Shown piece by piece: positions 53,261-62,224 of a stretch of DNA of 64,000 bases; position 1 is the stretch's first letter; each line of letters starts with the position of its first letter. The position numbers and the translations under genes were made by a program. Source of the stretch: Maribacter algarum (ex Zhang et al. 2020) (lineage in GTDB: Bacteria > Bacteroidota > Bacteroidia > Flavobacteriales > Flavobacteriaceae); NCBI RefSeq assembly GCF_005885635.1, contig NZ_VATY01000003.1, positions 700,814 to 764,813 of the forward strand. The letters are read 5' to 3'. The notes under the pieces were generated by a model. It ran no database searches, was not told the origin of the DNA, and saw only the letters and a list, made by a program, of their open reading frames with translations.

Positions 53261-54493
53261 TTATATTAGTTGTTTCAGTGCGATTTCAAATCCGGAGCTA
53301 CATAAATTAGTTTTCGAAGGATTTTGCTTAAAGATATTTAAAATTGCTTTCCGAATGGTATCAGAAGTATCTTTAAATATCAATTCGTCGTCAATTCCTA
53401 CTCTTTTTTCCATAAAATAAGCAAAAACCCTCGCCATTCCACAGTTGCTAACAAAATCAGGAATAAGACTTACTCTTCCATCTGTATATTCCATGATAGG
53501 TCCGAAAAAGATTTCTTTATCTGCGAAAGGCACATTAGCCCCACAAGAAATCACTTCTAAACCTGTATCAATCATTTGAGTGATTTGCTCCTTAGTAATC
53601 AATCGAGATGCGGCACAAGGAACAAAAATTTCTGTAGGTAAGTTCCAAATACGTTCGTTGATTTGCTCAAAGGGAATCAACTGATTGGCATCGGCCATCA
53701 AACTATTTCCTTTTTTATTCAAGAAAAACCGTTGAATCTCTTCAAAATTAAAACCGTCTTCATTTATTACTCCTCCTGCCCTGTCAATAATTCCAACCAC
53801 CTTCGCACCCATTTGCGCTAAATAATAAGCCGCTGCACTACCTACATTTCCAAAGCCTTGTATAACAGCTTTTTTACCGACAACATTGCCGCCATAGATA
53901 TCATAGAAATGGCGAACCGCTTCCGCTACACCATAGCCAGTAATCATGTCAGCGATAGTATATTTTCTACCTACTCCAGGCGAAAATTTATCAGTCTCGA
54001 TAGCTTTAATGACCCCCATTCTCAATTGACCAATACGGTTAATTTTGTCAGCTTCGGTTGGTTTGAAGTGGCCATTAAAAACTCCTTCCTGCGGGTGCCA
54101 GACACCAGCATCTTCGGTTATGGGGATGACTTCATGAATTTCATCAACATTTAAATCCCCACCGGTACCATAATAGTTTTTCAATAATGGTGCCACGGCC
54201 CTATACCAACGTTCTAAAACCCCCTTTTTTCTTGGATCGTTGGGGTTAAAATTTATTCCTGATTTCGCTCCACCAATCGGGGGGCCTGATACGGTAAACT
54301 TCACCTCCATCGTCTTGGCCAGAGAAAGTACTTCGTTCATATCAAGACCTTCACGCATTCGGGTTCCGCCACCTGCAGCTCCTCCGCGCAGGGAATTAAT
54401 GACCGTCCAACCTTCTGCCTCAGTTTCTGGGTCTTTCCAATTAAAAACGATTTCTGGCTGTTTGTTTTCGTATGCTTTTAGTAATTCCTTCAT
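53261..54493 (-). CDS. Glu/Leu/Phe/Val dehydrogenase
   Basis: The 410-residue product has the family's substrate domain (LRGGAAGGGTRMREGLDMNEV, catalytic Lys in PPIGGAKSGINFNP, the Asp-bearing GTGGDLNVDEIHEV). A Rossmann domain follows (VIQGFGNVGSAAAYYLAQMGAKVVGIID). It catalyses NAD(P)-linked deamination of an amino acid. Glutamate and branched-chain amino acids are both possible; the sequence alone does not decide. It is the first gene of the run leading to nhaD. A small GC-rich hairpin (54559-54571) lies in its likely leader. Confidence 0.9.
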   Translation of the reverse strand: MKELLKAYENKQPEIVFNWKDPETEAEGWTVINSLRGGAAGGGTRMREGLDMNEVLSLAKTMEVKFTVSGPPIGGAKSGINFNPNDPRKKGVLERWYRAVAPLLKNYYGTGGDLNVDEIHEVIPITEDAGVWHPQEGVFNGHFKPTEADKINRIGQLRMGVIKAIETDKFSPGVGRKYTIADMITGYGVAEAVRHFYDIYGGNVVGKKAVIQGFGNVGSAAAYYLAQMGAKVVGIIDRAGGVINEDGFNFEEIQRFFLNKKGNSLMADANQLIPFEQINERIWNLPTEIFVPCAASRLITKEQITQMIDTGLEVISCGANVPFADKEIFFGPIMEYTDGRVSLIPDFVSNCGMARVFAYFMEKRVGIDDELIFKDTSDTIRKAILNIFKQNPSKTNLCSSGFEIALKQLI

Positions 54494-54558
54494 TACAAGT
54501 TACTTATAAAATTATGTGATATTCTTTTCATTCGTTTTACGTTTGAAATTTTACTTTT

Positions 54559-54571
54559 CCCCGAAACGGGG
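54559..54571 (-). promoter_or_regulatory. Small hairpin in the leader of the dehydrogenase gene
   Basis: CCCCGAAACGGGG is a five-bp stem with a three-base loop, about 66 bases before the ATG on the minus strand, with an A/T-rich flank. It could be a weak attenuator or a chance hairpin. Confidence 0.25.
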
Positions 54572-54765
54572 TTACTGCTGGTCCATAATTTTATATTTAA
54601 TCGATACGAAAAATCGAAGTAACAAATATAAAAATTTGCACTGGGTTTAAAAGTTTTTCGTCCTGTAAAAGGGTCACTTTTAACCCGAATACCTACCTAA
54701 TTGTATCACTTAATTTCCATCTTACCCTTATCTTTACCAAAAGAAAAACACAAAAGATATTGGCT

Positions 54766-55908
54766 ATGGATTTTTCACTTTCGGAGGAACACCTAATGAT
54801 ACAAGAAGCGGCAAGGGATTTTGCCCAAAATGAATTGCTCCCAGGAGTTATTGAGAGAGATGATGAACAAAGATTTCCTACAGAACAGATAAAAAAAATG
54901 GGGGAGCTCGGGTTTATGGGAATGATGGTAGACCCAAAATATAATGGCAGCGGAATGGACACGATGTCCTATGTGATAGCTATGGAAGAACTTTCAAAGG
55001 TGGACGCTTCAGCTTCTGTAGTCGTTTCGGTAAATAACTCTTTGGTTTGTTACGGCTTAGAAACCTATGGCACGGAAGAACAAAAAGAGAAATATTTAAA
55101 ACGTCTGGCCTCAGGCGAAATCATTGGAGCTTTTTGTTTATCCGAACCGGAGGCTGGTAGTGACGCGACTTCTCAAAAAACTACAGCAATTGACAAAGGA
55201 GACCATTATATAATCAATGGCACCAAAAACTGGATTACCAATGGGAACTCGGCAGAAGTATATTTGGTCATTGCCCAAACCGATAAAGAAAAAGGACATA
55301 AGGGGATCAATGCTCTAATCGTAGAAAAAGGAGCTGAAGGATTTGAAATCGGCCCTAAGGAAAATAAGTTGGGAATTCGTGGTAGTGATACACATTCCTT
55401 AATATTTAATGATGTCAAGGTTCCTAAGGAAAATAGAATCGGCGAAGATGGCTTCGGCTTTAAATTCGCAATGAAAACACTTTCTGGTGGAAGAATCGGT
55501 ATCGCCGCCCAAGCCTTGGGTATTGCCGCAGGAGCTTATGAATTAGCCTTAAAATATTCCAAAGAACGAAAAGCTTTTGGTACCGAAATTAGCAACCATC
55601 AGGCCATTGCATTTAAGCTGGCCGATATGCATACTCAAATTCAAGCCGCAAGACATTTAGTCTATAAAGCCGCATGGGATAAGGACCAAGACAACAACTA
55701 CGACTTATCAGGGGCCATGGCAAAACTATATGCCTCGCAAGTTGCTATGGAAACTACAGTTGAAGCGGTACAAATACATGGCGGTAACGGTTTTGTAAAA
55801 GACTATCATGTGGAACGACTGATGCGTGATGCCAAGATTACGCAGATTTATGAAGGCACTTCAGAAATACAGAAAATTGTAATTTCAAGAAGTGTTCTGA
55901 AAGATTAA
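54766..55908 (+). CDS. Acyl-CoA dehydrogenase
   Basis: The start is the ATG at 54766 (MDFSLSEEHLMIQEAARDFA); a TTG two codons earlier is unlikely. The 380-residue product has the FAD acyl-CoA dehydrogenase pattern GAFCLSEPEAGSDA, NGTKNWITNG, KLGIRGSDTHSLIF, ERKAFGTEISNHQAIAFKLADM, VQIHGGNGFVKDYHVERLMRDAK and the catalytic-Glu region ITQIYEGTSEIQ. This is the short-chain or branched-chain type. Electrons would go to EtfAB (8.0-9.8 kb). It is monocistronic and ends in a large inverted repeat. Confidence 0.95.
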   Translation: MDFSLSEEHLMIQEAARDFAQNELLPGVIERDDEQRFPTEQIKKMGELGFMGMMVDPKYNGSGMDTMSYVIAMEELSKVDASASVVVSVNNSLVCYGLETYGTEEQKEKYLKRLASGEIIGAFCLSEPEAGSDATSQKTTAIDKGDHYIINGTKNWITNGNSAEVYLVIAQTDKEKGHKGINALIVEKGAEGFEIGPKENKLGIRGSDTHSLIFNDVKVPKENRIGEDGFGFKFAMKTLSGGRIGIAAQALGIAAGAYELALKYSKERKAFGTEISNHQAIAFKLADMHTQIQAARHLVYKAAWDKDQDNNYDLSGAMAKLYASQVAMETTVEAVQIHGGNGFVKDYHVERLMRDAKITQIYEGTSEIQKIVISRSVLKD

Positions 55909-55920
55909 AAAGGTTTTTAT

Positions 55921-55970
55921 AGTTTTAAACAGACCGCCCCTCTTTTTGGAGGGGCGGTCTGTTTAAAACT
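55921..55970 (+). terminator. Large 22-bp perfect inverted repeat after the acyl-CoA dehydrogenase gene
   Basis: Bases 55921-55942 are the exact reverse complement of 55949-55970, with a six-base loop TTTTTG. The GC-rich core CCGCCCCTC with AT-rich outer arms resembles a terminator, although the T-rich part is inside the stem and none follows. Confidence 0.65.
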
Positions 55971-56131
55971 CATCATAATACTGTTAAGACAACACTATTG
56001 CATGGGTTTTTTGTTATAAATCAATAATCAAGGCTTTTTACCCCCTCAAATGTATCTTAAATAGACTCCGAATGACTTAAATTTATCAGATTGATAATTT
56101 AAGCTATCGAAAAATCCTTATTTGCATAATT

Positions 56132-56157
56132 TTTAACGATTATTTGATATCGTTAAA
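56132..56157. promoter_or_regulatory. Inverted repeat, candidate operator for gltBD
   Basis: TTTAACGAT (56132-56140) and ATCGTTAAA (56149-56157) are exact inverted copies separated by eight bases, about 50 bases upstream of the -7 element. Spacing and symmetry fit a dimeric activator or repressor. Confidence 0.4.
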
Positions 56158-56207
56158 TATTTTTATTCATTTCACTTAAATCGATAAAAATAGCTCAACA
56201 AAAAGGT

Positions 56208-56215
56208 TATTTTTG
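56208..56215 (+). promoter_or_regulatory. Candidate -7 promoter element of gltB
   Basis: TATTTTTG, a full match to TAnnTTTG, 17 bases before the ATG. No TTG is found at the expected -33, so activation from the upstream inverted repeat is possible. Confidence 0.4.
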
Positions 56216-56232
56216 GAGAAATACGATAATTT

Positions 56233-59200
56233 ATGAGGCTAGAAAAACAGGGGCTATACCTACCGGAATTTGAGCATGATAACTGCGGTGCAGGATTCAT
56301 TTGTAGTTTGAAAGGAAAGAAATCGAATGACATTATTCACAAGGCACTTGAGATTCTAGATAAGTTAGAACATCGTGGTGCGGTAAGTGCCGATGGTAAG
56401 ACCGGTGATGGCGCTGGAATTCTTATTGATATTCCCCATGACTTTTTCAATTCGGTTTGCGATTTTGAATTACCAGAACCCGGGCAGTATGCCGTTAGCA
56501 ATGTTTTTCTACCTCAAAAAGAAAATCAACGTCAATTTTGCATCGATGTCTTCGAAGAAAATATTGAAAAGCAAGGCCTTCAACTTTTAGGCTGGAGGGA
56601 TGTTCCTGTAAACCGGTCAGTTCCTGGGAGGATTGCTATGGAAACTGAGCCTTTCGTTAAACAACTTTTCATTGCCAAAGAAAATGCTGAGCAAGAGGAG
56701 TTCAATTTCAATTTAAAAATTTTCATTGCGAGAAAAGTAACTGAGCATACCATTATCAATTCTAAACTTTCGGAAAGTGGTTTTTTCTATGTCCCTAGTC
56801 TTTCGACAAAAATTATCATTTTCAAAGGCTTGTTGATGCCTAAAGACATAAGCCTTTATTATAAAGATTTGATGGACCCTCGGGTTGTTACTAGACTTTC
56901 TCTAGTACACCAAAGATTCTCTACGAATACCTTCCCAACATGGGATTTGGCCCAACCCTTTAGATACATGTGCCATAACGGGGAAATAAATACACTTCGT
57001 GGCAATGTCTCCAGAATGAGGTCTAGAGAGGAATTATTGGAAAGCGATTGGTTTGGTGAAGAGATTAAAAATATCATTCCTGTCATACTTCCTGGGAAAT
57101 CGGATTCTGCCACTATGGATATGGTTGTAGAATTGTTGTTGATGACAGGCCGTTCGTTGCCTGAAGTAATGATGATTTTAGTTCCAGAAGCATGGGAGAA
57201 AAATCCTGATATGTCTGAAGCTAAAAGAGCTTTTTATGAATATCACTCTTGTATGATGGAGCCATGGGATGGGCCTGCATCAGTTCCTTTTACTGATGGA
57301 AACTATATTGGTGCCGTTTTAGATAGAAACGGACTTCGACCTTCAAGATACACCGTAACCAAAGATGATTATGTTATTATGTCATCGGAAGTTGGTGTGG
57401 TAGATATCGCTCCAGAAAATGTAGAATTCCATGGAAGACTGGAGCCAGGTAAGATGTTCTTGGTAAATATGGAAGCGGGTCGAATTATCAACGATGAGGA
57501 AATAAAAGATGAGATTGCAAAGCGCCATCCATATCAAAAATGGTTAGATGAGAATCTTGTTCATTTAAAGGATATCCCCTATAACGATTGTCCGTTATTC
57601 TTAGGAGAAGCTTCATTAGACAAAAGAAAAGCTGCTTTTGGTTATACTCTTGAAGACATCAATACGATTATCCTTCCCATGGGAAAAACAGCCAAAGAGC
57701 CGATTGGCTCGATGGGTTCGGATACACCTATTGCAGTCCTTTCAGAACAACCACAGCTTATATACAATTACTTTAAGCAATTGTTTGCACAGGTTACTAA
57801 TCCTCCTTTGGATGGTATACGCGAGGAATTGATAACAGATATCAGTCTTACATTAGGTAGCGACCATAATATTTTCGATTTCTCGGAATTACATTGCCGA
57901 AAATTGAAAATTCAGAATCCGGTAATATCGAAAGAGGATTTGGATAAAATCAAGAATTATGATGCCAGTCCGGATTACAAAGTAGTATCCATTCCTACTT
58001 TATACGATATCGAAAGAGGCCACAATGGTTTGGAGGATGCATTGGAATCCATATTAAAACAAGCCGAAAAAGCAGTTGACGAAGGAACAAACATAATTAT
58101 TCTATCGGATAGAAATGTTAGTAGCACACAAGCGCCTATCCCTGCCTTGTTAGCATGTTCATTTGTAAATAGTGGATTACAAAAACTAGGAAAACGTTCA
58201 AAACTGAGCATCATAATAGAATCAGCTGAACCTCGTGAAGTACATCATTTTGCCTTGCTTTTTGGTTTTGGTGCCAGTGCAATCAATCCTTATTTGGTAA
58301 ATGAAATCATAGGTGAGCAAATAGAGGAACATGACATTACAGAGTATACTTTTGACGAAGCGATTAAGAATTACAACAAGGCGATTGGCAAGGGTATTCT
58401 CAAGGTAATGAATAAGATAGGTATCTCAACTTTGAACTCCTACAGAGGGTCTCAGTTGTTTGAGTGTATCGGTATCAATACCAAAGTTGTTGGTAAATAC
58501 TTCCCTAATACACCAACTCGAATTCAAGGTATTGGCTTATATGAGATAGAGAAAGAGATTGCTAAACGTCACGCTAAGGCATTTGCCAAGAAAGAGGTCG
58601 CTGCCAATTTGGATGTACCTATGGGTGGTGAATACAGATGGAGACGTGACGGGGAGAAACACATGTTCAACCCCTTATCAGTTGCGAAACTTCAAAAGGC
58701 TGTCCGAAGTAATGAAACAGATAGTTACAAGGAGTTCTCAGAAATGGTCAATGAGCAATCAAAAAATCTTATGACCATTCGGGGATTGTTTGAATTTTCA
58801 AATTATGACCCAATTCCTTTAGATGAAGTAGAACCTTGGACAGAAATCGTAAAACGCTTCAAAACTGGAGCGATGTCATACGGCTCTATTAGCAAGGAAG
58901 CGCATGAGAATTTGGCCATTGCCATGAATAGAATTGGTGGAAAAAGTAATTCTGGTGAAGGTGGTGAAGATGCTGAACGATTTTACAAAAATGCGACAGG
59001 TGATTGGCGAAATAGTGCCATCAAGCAAGTAGCCTCTGGACGTTTCGGTGTAACTTCCGATTACTTAACCAATGCCAAAGAGATACAGATAAAAATGGCA
59101 CAAGGTGCCAAACCGGGTGAAGGAGGTCAATTACCAGGACCCAAAGTGAATCCTGCTATTGCGAAAACAAGAAACTCTACTCCGTATGTAGGACTAATTT

Positions 59201-60741
59201 CCCCTCCTCCACATCACGATATATATTCGATTGAGGATTTGTCACAACTGATTTTTGATTTAAAATCTGCCAATCGTGAGGCAAGAATCAATGTGAAATT
59301 GGTTTCTGAGATAGGGGTTGGAACTGTTGCCGCAGGGGTAGCAAAAGCGAAAGCAGATGTTGTTCTCGTTTCCGGTTTTGATGGTGGAACAGGAGCTTCA
59401 CCATTGACCTCTTTAAAACATGCAGGATTACCATGGGAACTAGGAATTGCTGAAGCCCAACAAACCTTGGTAATGAACGATTTGAGAAATCGAATTGTTT
59501 TGGAATGCGACGGACAGTTAAAAACCGGTCGTGATGTTGCAGTTGCCTGTCTACTTGGTGCAGAAGAATTTGGCTTTGCAACAGCACCGTTGGTTGCTTC
59601 TGGCTGTATTATGATGCGTGTTTGCCATTTGAACACCTGCCCAGTCGGTATTGCCACTCAGAATCCTGAATTGCGTAAAAAATTTAAAGGCAAGCCAGAA
59701 CATGTGGTGAACTACATGTATTTTGTTGCTCAAGAACTACGAGAAATCATGGCTCAACTTGGTTTTAGAACCGTCAATGAAATGGTAGGCCAAGTTCAAA
59801 AACTAGATCGTAAAAAAGCTATTGACCATTATAAGGCAAATGGTATAGACTTGACTCCAATTTTACATCAGGTAGATGTTCCTACTGGAACAAAATTCTA
59901 CAATACGCAAAAGCAAGTGCATGATGTTGATAAATCCATTGAGTTTGAAATTATCGAAAAGGCAAATCCTTCTTTGTTTAGAAAAGAAAAAGCCGTTTTA
60001 GATTTTCCTATTTGTAACACAGATAGAGCGGTTGGAGCTATAATCAGCAATGAGATTTCAAAAATATATGGTGCTCAAGGTCTGCCAATAAACACATTGC
60101 GCCTAAACTTTACAGGGTCCGCAGGACAGAGTTTTGGAGCATTCGCTACCAGAGGTTTGACAATGACCGTGAATGGAAATACAAATGACTATTTAGGAAA
60201 AGGTTTATCTGGGGCCAAATTGGTGATTAAAGTTCCTGATGGATCAACCATTGTTCCCGAAGAAAATGTTATTACAGGTAACGTTACGCTTTACGGAGCT
60301 ACTGCAGGAAGAGCCTATATAAACGGAAAAGCAGGTGAACGTTTTTGTGTCCGTAATTCAGGGGCAAAAACGGTAGTAGAGGGTATAGGAGACCATGGTT
60401 GTGAATATATGACCGGTGGAGTTGCCGTTATTCTAGGCGGAGTAGGCCGAAACTTTGGTGCTGGCATGAGCGGTGGAATCGCCTTCATTTACGATAAGAA
60501 CAAAACATTCGAAAAGAATTGCAGCAAAGAAGGTTTGAATTTATTAGCGGTTGAAGAGGAACAAGATATCAAACAATTGCGCGAATTAATTGAAAGCCAT
60601 TACAATTACACAATGAGCCCTCTAGCACAACGAATTCTTGAAAACTGGGAAGAATGTTTACCTGATTTTGTGAAGGTATTCCCAGAAGAATATCGTCAAG
60701 CATTGATTCGCTTAGAAGAAGAAAAACTACAAACTATATAA
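56233..60741 (+). CDS. gltB: Glutamate synthase, large subunit
   Basis: It makes two glutamates from glutamine and 2-oxoglutarate. The 1502-residue product has an N-terminal glutaminase domain with nucleophile C18 (HDNCGAGFICS), preceded by a propeptide that should be removed. The central domain, the FMN-binding synthase domain (MSYGSISKEAHENLAIAMNR, GEGGQLPGPKVN) and the 3Fe-4S motif C1125-x5-C1131-x4-C1136 follow. The C-terminal GXGXG beta-helix domain closes it (GATAGRAYINGKAGERF). gltD follows after eight bases. Confidence 0.97.
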   Translation: MRLEKQGLYLPEFEHDNCGAGFICSLKGKKSNDIIHKALEILDKLEHRGAVSADGKTGDGAGILIDIPHDFFNSVCDFELPEPGQYAVSNVFLPQKENQRQFCIDVFEENIEKQGLQLLGWRDVPVNRSVPGRIAMETEPFVKQLFIAKENAEQEEFNFNLKIFIARKVTEHTIINSKLSESGFFYVPSLSTKIIIFKGLLMPKDISLYYKDLMDPRVVTRLSLVHQRFSTNTFPTWDLAQPFRYMCHNGEINTLRGNVSRMRSREELLESDWFGEEIKNIIPVILPGKSDSATMDMVVELLLMTGRSLPEVMMILVPEAWEKNPDMSEAKRAFYEYHSCMMEPWDGPASVPFTDGNYIGAVLDRNGLRPSRYTVTKDDYVIMSSEVGVVDIAPENVEFHGRLEPGKMFLVNMEAGRIINDEEIKDEIAKRHPYQKWLDENLVHLKDIPYNDCPLFLGEASLDKRKAAFGYTLEDINTIILPMGKTAKEPIGSMGSDTPIAVLSEQPQLIYNYFKQLFAQVTNPPLDGIREELITDISLTLGSDHNIFDFSELHCRKLKIQNPVISKEDLDKIKNYDASPDYKVVSIPTLYDIERGHNGLEDALESILKQAEKAVDEGTNIIILSDRNVSSTQAPIPALLACSFVNSGLQKLGKRSKLSIIIESAEPREVHHFALLFGFGASAINPYLVNEIIGEQIEEHDITEYTFDEAIKNYNKAIGKGILKVMNKIGISTLNSYRGSQLFECIGINTKVVGKYFPNTPTRIQGIGLYEIEKEIAKRHAKAFAKKEVAANLDVPMGGEYRWRRDGEKHMFNPLSVAKLQKAVRSNETDSYKEFSEMVNEQSKNLMTIRGLFEFSNYDPIPLDEVEPWTEIVKRFKTGAMSYGSISKEAHENLAIAMNRIGGKSNSGEGGEDAERFYKNATGDWRNSAIKQVASGRFGVTSDYLTNAKEIQIKMAQGAKPGEGGQLPGPKVNPAIAKTRNSTPYVGLISPPPHHDIYSIEDLSQLIFDLKSANREARINVKLVSEIGVGTVAAGVAKAKADVVLVSGFDGGTGASPLTSLKHAGLPWELGIAEAQQTLVMNDLRNRIVLECDGQLKTGRDVAVACLLGAEEFGFATAPLVASGCIMMRVCHLNTCPVGIATQNPELRKKFKGKPEHVVNYMYFVAQELREIMAQLGFRTVNEMVGQVQKLDRKKAIDHYKANGIDLTPILHQVDVPTGTKFYNTQKQVHDVDKSIEFEIIEKANPSLFRKEKAVLDFPICNTDRAVGAIISNEISKIYGAQGLPINTLRLNFTGSAGQSFGAFATRGLTMTVNGNTNDYLGKGLSGAKLVIKVPDGSTIVPEENVITGNVTLYGATAGRAYINGKAGERFCVRNSGAKTVVEGIGDHGCEYMTGGVAVILGGVGRNFGAGMSGGIAFIYDKNKTFEKNCSKEGLNLLAVEEEQDIKQLRELIESHYNYTMSPLAQRILENWEECLPDFVKVFPEEYRQALIRLEEEKLQTI

Positions 60742-60749
60742 ATCGAAAC

Positions 60750-62216
60750 ATGGGAAAGATAACAGGATTTTTGGAATTCGATAGAAAAGTAGAAAGTTAC
60801 CAAGACGTTGATAAACGTGTAAAAAATTACAAGGAGTTTACCGTTCCCATGAAAGAAAAGGAACTTAAGGAGCAGGGCGCCCGATGTATGGATTGTGGTA
60901 TTCCCTTCTGTCATAGTGGTTGCCCCTTAGGAAATCTGATTCCTGATTTTAATGATGCGGTTTACAGAGGAAAATGGGAAAAGGCTGCAGGCATCTTGCA
61001 TTCAACCAATAACTTTCCAGAATTTACAGGAAGGTTATGCCCAGCACCGTGTGAAGAGGCATGCGTTTTAGGGATTAATGAAGACCCTGTTTCGATTGAA
61101 AATATTGAAAAAAACATTGTAGAAACTGCTTTTGAAAAAGGATGGATTATCGCACAGCCTCCGGCGACCAGAACAGAAAAGAAAGTGGCTATTATAGGTT
61201 CAGGTCCAGCTGGGCTAGCAGCTGCCCAACAATTAAACAGAGCAGGACATACTGTTACCGTTTTCGAAAGAGATGAAAAACCTGGTGGATTATTACGTTA
61301 TGGAATTCCAGATTTCAAAATGGAAAAGCATGTTATTGACCGAAGACTAAAGGTTCTAGAAGAAGAGGGTATCGAATTCAAATGCAGCGTGCACGTTGGA
61401 GTCGATGTAAATGCAGAAGAACTGAAAAATGATTTTGATGCTGTTGTTCTCTGTGGGGGAGCAACCGTACGAAGAAATCTGCCTATCAAAGGTTCAAATT
61501 TAAAAGGTGTCGTGCAAGCGATGGATTTTCTACCTCAAAACAATAGACGTGTAGATGGTGTAAAGAAATTTGAAAATGAAATTCTCGCTACAGATAAAGA
61601 TGTAATTGTAATAGGTGGTGGTGATACAGGTTCGGATTGTATAGGAACATCAATACGCCATGGTGCTAAATCAGTTTCAAATTTTGAAATTATGCCCATG
61701 GCAACGGAAGAGCGTCCAGCAGGTCAGCCTTGGCCTTTTTGGCCTATGCGACTCAGAACCAGTTCTTCTCATAAAGAAGGAGCCGAACGCTTTTTTAGTA
61801 TTTCCACAAAGGAATTTATCGGTGATAAAGATGGAAATCTTAAAGGCTTGATTACCGCAGAAGTTGAATGGATTAAACAAGCTGGTCAACGTCCTATTTT
61901 AAAAGAAGTTGAAGGCACAGAAAAAGAATGGAAATGTGAATTAGCTCTATTGGCCATGGGCTTTACAGGTTCTGAAATGACCATAGCAGAACAATTAGGT
62001 TTGGAAGCTGATGCAAGAACGAATATTAGAGCGTACGAGAATAATTACATGACAAATGTTCCCGGTGTTTTTGTTGCCGGAGATCAACGGAGAGGACAAT
62101 CTTTGATTGTTTGGGCTATTTCAGAGGGTAGACAAGCAGCATATCACATTGATACTTTCCTAATGGGAGAATCATATTTACCTTTTAAGGGAGAAGGAGA
62201 TTTACCAAGGGTGTAA
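60750..62216 (+). CDS. gltD: Glutamate synthase, small subunit
   Basis: It transfers electrons from NAD(P)H through FAD and 4Fe-4S clusters to the large subunit. The 488-residue product has cysteine motifs RCMDCGIPFCHSGCPLGN and CPAPCEEACVLG, the FAD loop IIGSGPAGLAAAQQLNRAGH, the nucleotide loop VIGGGDTGSDCIG and the C-terminal FVAGDQRRGQSLIVWAISEG. It forms one operon with gltB. Confidence 0.96.
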   Translation: MGKITGFLEFDRKVESYQDVDKRVKNYKEFTVPMKEKELKEQGARCMDCGIPFCHSGCPLGNLIPDFNDAVYRGKWEKAAGILHSTNNFPEFTGRLCPAPCEEACVLGINEDPVSIENIEKNIVETAFEKGWIIAQPPATRTEKKVAIIGSGPAGLAAAQQLNRAGHTVTVFERDEKPGGLLRYGIPDFKMEKHVIDRRLKVLEEEGIEFKCSVHVGVDVNAEELKNDFDAVVLCGGATVRRNLPIKGSNLKGVVQAMDFLPQNNRRVDGVKKFENEILATDKDVIVIGGGDTGSDCIGTSIRHGAKSVSNFEIMPMATEERPAGQPWPFWPMRLRTSSSHKEGAERFFSISTKEFIGDKDGNLKGLITAEVEWIKQAGQRPILKEVEGTEKEWKCELALLAMGFTGSEMTIAEQLGLEADARTNIRAYENNYMTNVPGVFVAGDQRRGQSLIVWAISEGRQAAYHIDTFLMGESYLPFKGEGDLPRV

Positions 62217-62224
62217 AAAAATAA

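Larger units (their letters stand above)
55971..56232. other. Regulatory region upstream of gltBD
   Basis: The gap of about 320 bases before gltB holds the inverted repeat listed separately, a nine-bp inverted repeat at 56132-56157, and a TATTTTTG promoter element at 56208. It is very AT-rich. No further gene or RNA was recognised. Confidence 0.5.

Noticed and set aside
59214..59657. Open frame of 147 codons antisense to gltB
   Set aside because: It overlaps the FMN and iron-sulfur region of glutamate synthase and shows no family features.
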